From Pirellulales bacterium (GTDB lineage: Bacteria > Planctomycetota > Planctomycetia > Pirellulales > JAEUIK01), in the NCBI GenBank assembly GCA_019745975.1, contig JAIESQ010000087.1, forward strand, positions 1 to 35,593: DNA of 35,593 nucleotides, read 5' to 3'. Below, piece after piece: positions 32,225 through 35,593 of the stretch. Under the pieces are notes generated by a model that was given only the letters and a program-made list of their open reading frames with translations, ran no database searches and had not been told where the DNA came from. How positions within the stretch are numbered: position 1 is the first letter of the stretch; each line of letters starts with the position of its first letter. The position numbers and the translations under genes are program-made.

Positions 32225-33223
32225 ATGCTTCGCATGATTTCCACCTGCTCGGATGCCCCCGGTGCTCAGCTTCGCGATCAGGCTCCAGCGCGGGCTGCTC
32301 GTTCCCAGGGACGCAAATCACGCCACGACCACGAACTCCAATGTCGCCGTGCGGCCCGACTTCGCGACCTGAAAATCGAGTTCGTCGCCGGTCCATTCGA
32401 TCGGCCCGGCGACGCCGAGCGGATCGAGAGCCTGCTCCCGCCAAACGGGACCAACCAATCTGCCTCGTGCGGCGCGACGACTCCACGACCCGCCGGCACG
32501 CGCGGTTACTTCGCCAGCCTGTACGAAACACCACTCCTCGCGCCCGACGAAGAGCGCTCGCTTTTTCGCCGGCTGAACTTCGTGAAGTCGCGGGCGGCCG
32601 ATCTGTGCGCCACCCTCGATCCGGACAAGCCCGACGTCCCTTTGATGGACGACATTGAACTCCTATTGGCTGAGGCCGACCGCGTCCGCAATCACATCTG
32701 GCGTGCGAATCTGCGGCTCGTGGTCTCGATCGCCAAGCGCTATGTCAACGCCGAAAACAGTCTGCCGGACCTCATCAGCGATGGCAACATGTCGCTCTTG
32801 CGGGCGATCGAGTGCTTCGATGTCTCGCGAGGGTATCGCTTCAGCACCTACGCGACCTGGGCGATTCGTAAGAACTTCCATCGCGCGATCACGCGGCTGC
32901 ATCGCGACCGAGCGCGCTTCCTCTCGGTAGATGAGTCGCTGCTGGCGACGAACCCCGACCGTGTGACGCCGATTGTGTCCACGCAGCACGCCGACGCCGT
33001 CCGGCAGTCGTTGGCCCAGCTTCTTGAACAATTGCCTGATCGCGAGCGACTCGTTGTCTCGGCGCGATTCGGTTTTGACGCCGGCGAACACCCCCAGACC
33101 TTGCAGCAGATCGCCGAGCGGCTGGGTGTCTGCAAGGAGCGGAGCCGTCAACTGCTGCTGCGAGCGCTGGCACGCTTGAAGACATTGGCAGTCGAAACCG
33201 GTCTGGAATCGCTCGAAACATGA
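32225..33223 (+). CDS. Sigma-70 family RNA polymerase sigma factor
   Basis: A 332-residue sigma-70 protein of the primary-like (group 2 or 3) type, not a short ECF factor. A poorly conserved basic N-terminus of about 90 residues precedes a region 1.2-like segment (YFASLYETPLLAPDEERSLF). Region 2 is complete: NLRLVVSIAKRYV, LPDLISDGNMSLLRAIECFD, and the -10-binding RGYRFSTYATWAIRK. Region 3 is short (around FLSVDESLL). Region 4 has LPDRERLVVSARFG and the helix-turn-helix TLQQIAERLGVCKERSRQL. It starts at ATG 32225, with GGATCGGA just upstream. It is divergent from the CarH-like regulator and 48 bases upstream of the photolyase. In actinomycetes a LitR-type regulator controls an adjacent sigma factor for light-induced genes; here a similar role is inferred. 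Confidence 0.93.
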   Translation: MLRMISTCSDAPGAQLRDQAPARAARSQGRKSRHDHELQCRRAARLRDLKIEFVAGPFDRPGDAERIESLLPPNGTNQSASCGATTPRPAGTRGYFASLYETPLLAPDEERSLFRRLNFVKSRAADLCATLDPDKPDVPLMDDIELLLAEADRVRNHIWRANLRLVVSIAKRYVNAENSLPDLISDGNMSLLRAIECFDVSRGYRFSTYATWAIRKNFHRAITRLHRDRARFLSVDESLLATNPDRVTPIVSTQHADAVRQSLAQLLEQLPDRERLVVSARFGFDAGEHPQTLQQIAERLGVCKERSRQLLLRALARLKTLAVETGLESLET

Positions 33224-33271
33224 TCGTGGACATGTTCAACCCGGAACCTGCCTCGAGGTAGCCGGACTGCC

Positions 33272-34801
33272 ATGAGCGCTACGCCGGCGATCGTCTGGTT
33301 TCAGCAGGATCTTCGCGTCGAAGATCATCCGGCGCTTGAGGCCGCCGTGGCACGCGGCGGCTTCGTGATTCCCGTCTACATCCAGGCGCCTGGCGAAGCG
33401 GGTCGCTGGCCTCCTGGGGGAGCCGCGCGCTGGTGGTTGCACCAGTCGCTCGCGCGCCTGAGCGAATTGCTAGCAGCGCGCGGTTCGCGATTGATTCTGC
33501 GACAGGGCGAGTCGCTCGCTGAATTGCGCGAGATCGTCGCGGCAACGGGCGCCGACGCGATCCTTTGGAACCGTCGGATCGAGCCAGCGGCCGCGTCGCG
33601 CGATCAAGCGATCGCCGCTGCGCTGCGGTGCGATGGTCTGCGCGTCGGTGTCACCAACGGCAACTTGCTTTGGGACCCCGACAGTGTGCGCACGAGTTCG
33701 GGTCAGCCGTTTCGCGTCTTCACGCCGTTCTATCGGGCTTGCCTGGCGCACGAGCAGCCGCCCACACCAAGACCGGCGCCGGCGCGATTGGCGTCCCCCG
33801 CGAATTGGCCCGATTCGCTGCCGCTGGCGGCGTTGGAACTCGAACCAGCGATCGACTGGGCCGCGGGAATGCGAGCCGAGTGGAGTCCCGGAGAAGCCGG
33901 CGCTCAGGCACTTCTCGATCGCTTCGTAACGACCGCCATCGCCCAGTATCCCGAGCAGCGTGACATTCCGGCCGCAGCGGGCACGTCGTGGCTCTCGCCG
34001 TACTTGCACTTCGGAGAGATCAGCCCGCGACAACTCTGGCATGCGATCGCGCGTGCCGAGGTCGACGCAACCTCACGTCGCGGGCGCACTGCGACAACGC
34101 CATCCAATGGGAAAAACGCTTCGAACGCGTCGACCGTGGCCTTTCTCCGGCAACTCGTGTGGCGCGAATTCGCGCAGCACCTGCTGCATCATTTTCCCGA
34201 AACCGCCCAGCAGCCGCTGCGACCCGAGTTCGCCGGCTTCCCCGCCGAGGACGACCCCAAGGCGCTGCGCGCCTGGCAGCAGGGCCGCACCGGCTATCCC
34301 CTGGTCGACGCCGGCATGCGGCAACTCTGGTCGATCGGCTGGATGCACAACCGCGTGCGCATGGTCGTGGCCTCCTTTCTCGTCAAGCACTTGCTGATTC
34401 CCTGGCAGCGCGGCGCCGAGTGGTTCTGGGACACCCTGGTCGACGCCGACCTGGCGAACAACACGCTCGGCTGGCAGTGGGTCGCCGGCTGCGGCGCCGA
34501 CGCCGCGCCTTACTTCCGCATCTTCAATCCGGTAACGCAGTCCCAGCGATTCGACCCGGCGGGCGAATACATCCGCCGCTGGGTGCCCGAGCTGGCCGAG
34601 TTGTCCGACACGCAGATTCACGCGCCCTGGCAAGTGCCGCCGGAAGCGTTGCGGGCCGCCGGAGTGGTACTCGGCAAGACCTATCCGCGACCGATCGTGG
34701 AGCACACCGAAGCGCGCAGCCGCGCGCTGGCGGCACTGGCCGCGATGAAACACTTGCGACGAAAGACTAGCTCGCGGTCGCGCGGCAAGTTACCCTTGTG
34801 A
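33272..34801 (+). CDS. phrB: Deoxyribodipyrimidine photolyase
   Basis: A 509-residue photolyase of the cryptochrome/photolyase family, which repairs UV-induced cyclobutane pyrimidine dimers using FAD and blue light. The N-terminal antenna domain begins IVWFQQDLRVEDHPAL and includes ILWNRRIEP. The C-terminal FAD domain starts near SWLSPYLHFGEISPRQLWH and includes LVWREFAQHLL. The most conserved block follows: GRTGYPLVDAGMRQLW, then WMHNRVRMVVASFLVKHLL, and later NNTLGWQWVAGCGADAAPYFRIFNP. These support the class I CPD photolyase type. The ATG at 33272 gives MSATPAIVWFQQDL, a normal start. It is closely linked to the sigma gene and is probably co-transcribed with it, so its expression is likely controlled by the light-type regulator. 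Confidence 0.95.
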   Translation: MSATPAIVWFQQDLRVEDHPALEAAVARGGFVIPVYIQAPGEAGRWPPGGAARWWLHQSLARLSELLAARGSRLILRQGESLAELREIVAATGADAILWNRRIEPAAASRDQAIAAALRCDGLRVGVTNGNLLWDPDSVRTSSGQPFRVFTPFYRACLAHEQPPTPRPAPARLASPANWPDSLPLAALELEPAIDWAAGMRAEWSPGEAGAQALLDRFVTTAIAQYPEQRDIPAAAGTSWLSPYLHFGEISPRQLWHAIARAEVDATSRRGRTATTPSNGKNASNASTVAFLRQLVWREFAQHLLHHFPETAQQPLRPEFAGFPAEDDPKALRAWQQGRTGYPLVDAGMRQLWSIGWMHNRVRMVVASFLVKHLLIPWQRGAEWFWDTLVDADLANNTLGWQWVAGCGADAAPYFRIFNPVTQSQRFDPAGEYIRRWVPELAELSDTQIHAPWQVPPEALRAAGVVLGKTYPRPIVEHTEARSRALAALAAMKHLRRKTSSRSRGKLPL

Positions 34802-34830
34802 CCGCTGAACTTGGTCACGAGGTGAATCGC

Positions 34831-35586
34831 ATGAAGATTGCCCGCACTGATTTGCTGTTCGTAGTTGCCCTGCTTACCCCTTGCAGCTCGATCGTCGCGG
34901 CCGAGCCGGCTAGCAAGCAGCCTGGCCCGCCGCGCGCGACCATCGACGGCGCCGCTCCCGGCTTTCGCGATCTGAGCGAAGCCGACTTCACCAACGTCAA
35001 TTGCGCCGCCGATACCTGGACCTGGAAGGACGGCACGCTGCACTGCACAGGGCAACCCGTCGGCGTGCTCCGCTCCAAGGAGCCGATCACCAACTTCGAG
35101 CTGGTCGCCGAGTGGCGGCATCTCAAGCCGGCGGGCAACTCAGGCATCTTCGTCTGGACGATCAAGGAATCGCTCGATGCCCTCAAGGGCCCCGGCCTGC
35201 CCCACGGCATCGAAGTGCAAGTGCTCGACCTCGCCTATACCGCAGAGTACGAGAAGTCGGGCAAGAAGGCCGATTGGTTCACCGCGCACGGCGACGTCTT
35301 CCCCGTCGGAAAATCGACGATGAAACCTTTCCCGCCGGTTGCTCCCGATGGCCGCCGCAGCTTTCCGACCAAGCACTTGAGCAAGGGGGTCGGCCAATGG
35401 AACCACTACTACGTTCGCGCCATCAACGGCGAAGTGCGGTTGTGGGTCAACGGCGAGGAAGTCTCGGGCGGCACCAACTGCGAGCCGCGCACTGGTTATC
35501 TTTGCCTGGAGTCGGAAGCTGCACTTTCTGAGAACCGTTGCTGTATCAAGCAGCCAGAGCTAAGAGGCTTTCGGTCAGTTGGATGA
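34831..35586 (+). CDS. DUF1080 (3-keto-disaccharide hydrolase-like) protein, altered C-terminus
   Basis: A 251-residue exported protein of the DUF1080 family, a concanavalin-like fold common in planctomycetes; some members hydrolyse 3-keto-glycosides. The signal peptide is MKIARTDLLFVVALLTPCSSIVA with cleavage near AEP. Family features include WTWKDGTLHCTGQPVGVLRSKE, NFELVAEWRHLKPAGNSGIFVW, GIEVQVLD and QWNHYYVRAINGEVRLWVNGEEVSG. After GYLCLESEA the expected ending (a FRN-type strand and a KELP-like end) is missing. Instead the frame reads ALSENRCCIKQPELRGFRSVG and stops at 35586, in sequence visibly richer in A and T. This suggests a junction near 35520, perhaps a mobile-element end or a rearrangement. 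The ATG 34831 has GAGGTG seven bases upstream; the GTG at 34798 overlaps the photolyase stop and is less likely. Confidence 0.88.
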   Translation: MKIARTDLLFVVALLTPCSSIVAAEPASKQPGPPRATIDGAAPGFRDLSEADFTNVNCAADTWTWKDGTLHCTGQPVGVLRSKEPITNFELVAEWRHLKPAGNSGIFVWTIKESLDALKGPGLPHGIEVQVLDLAYTAEYEKSGKKADWFTAHGDVFPVGKSTMKPFPPVAPDGRRSFPTKHLSKGVGQWNHYYVRAINGEVRLWVNGEEVSGGTNCEPRTGYLCLESEAALSENRCCIKQPELRGFRSVG

Positions 35587-35593
35587 TTTTTCG

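Overview
The window looks like a high-GC planctomycete chromosome, most likely of the Pirellulales type. This rests on gene content, not on a database match: a Tat-exported DUF1501 protein, a DUF1080 protein, a YidC with a PDZ domain inside its periplasmic region, large secreted amidohydrolases, and many short palindromic repeats between genes. No ribosomal RNA, tRNA, CRISPR array, prophage or complete insertion sequence was seen. Both ends look disturbed. The first 77 bases duplicate part of a nearby gene, and the last gene loses its family resemblance shortly before the right end.

Layout. Positions 1-9777 run on the minus strand: a DUF423 membrane protein, a very large secretin with a long repeat-rich periplasmic region, and a NatA/NatB-like ABC exporter whose permease is fused to a CPBP intramembrane protease. 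From 10187 to 27123 all genes are on the plus strand: CbiE/CbiT (cobalamin), a BshB1-like PIG-L deacetylase, a small secreted protein of unknown function, a metallophosphoesterase, yidC followed at once by mnmE, a ribokinase, two adjacent exported amidohydrolase genes overlapping a Tat-exported glycosylasparaginase-type gene, and the DUF1501 gene. A minus-strand creatininase-family gene, a plus-strand FAD monooxygenase and a minus-strand sugar-lactone oxidase follow. The right end is a divergent light-response-like module: a MerR/B12-domain regulator of the CarH/LitR type on the minus strand, then a sigma-70 factor, a DNA photolyase and a DUF1080 protein on the plus strand.

The most striking signal is a set of short twin-hairpin elements. 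Several unrelated sequence families share one architecture: two adjacent hairpins whose outer arms are also complementary to each other, as in REPINs (paired inverted REP sequences). One family, with a unit of about 124 bp, has four full-length copies here. One copy is intergenic. The other three lie inside open reading frames without breaking them: one in the G domain of MnmE directly after the DTAG motif, and one in the signal-peptide region of each of the two neighbouring amidohydrolases. The element is open in two of three forward frames and is read in different frames in different hosts. This resembles the protein-coding palindromic elements of Rickettsia and is the best candidate here for something not well described.

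The second notable system is the regulator-sigma-photolyase module. Its MerR/B12-type regulator keeps the conserved Trp and Glu of the CarH light-sensing domain but has Arg and Tyr where cobalamin-contacting His residues are expected. It may therefore sense something other than adenosylcobalamin or work as an apo-protein.
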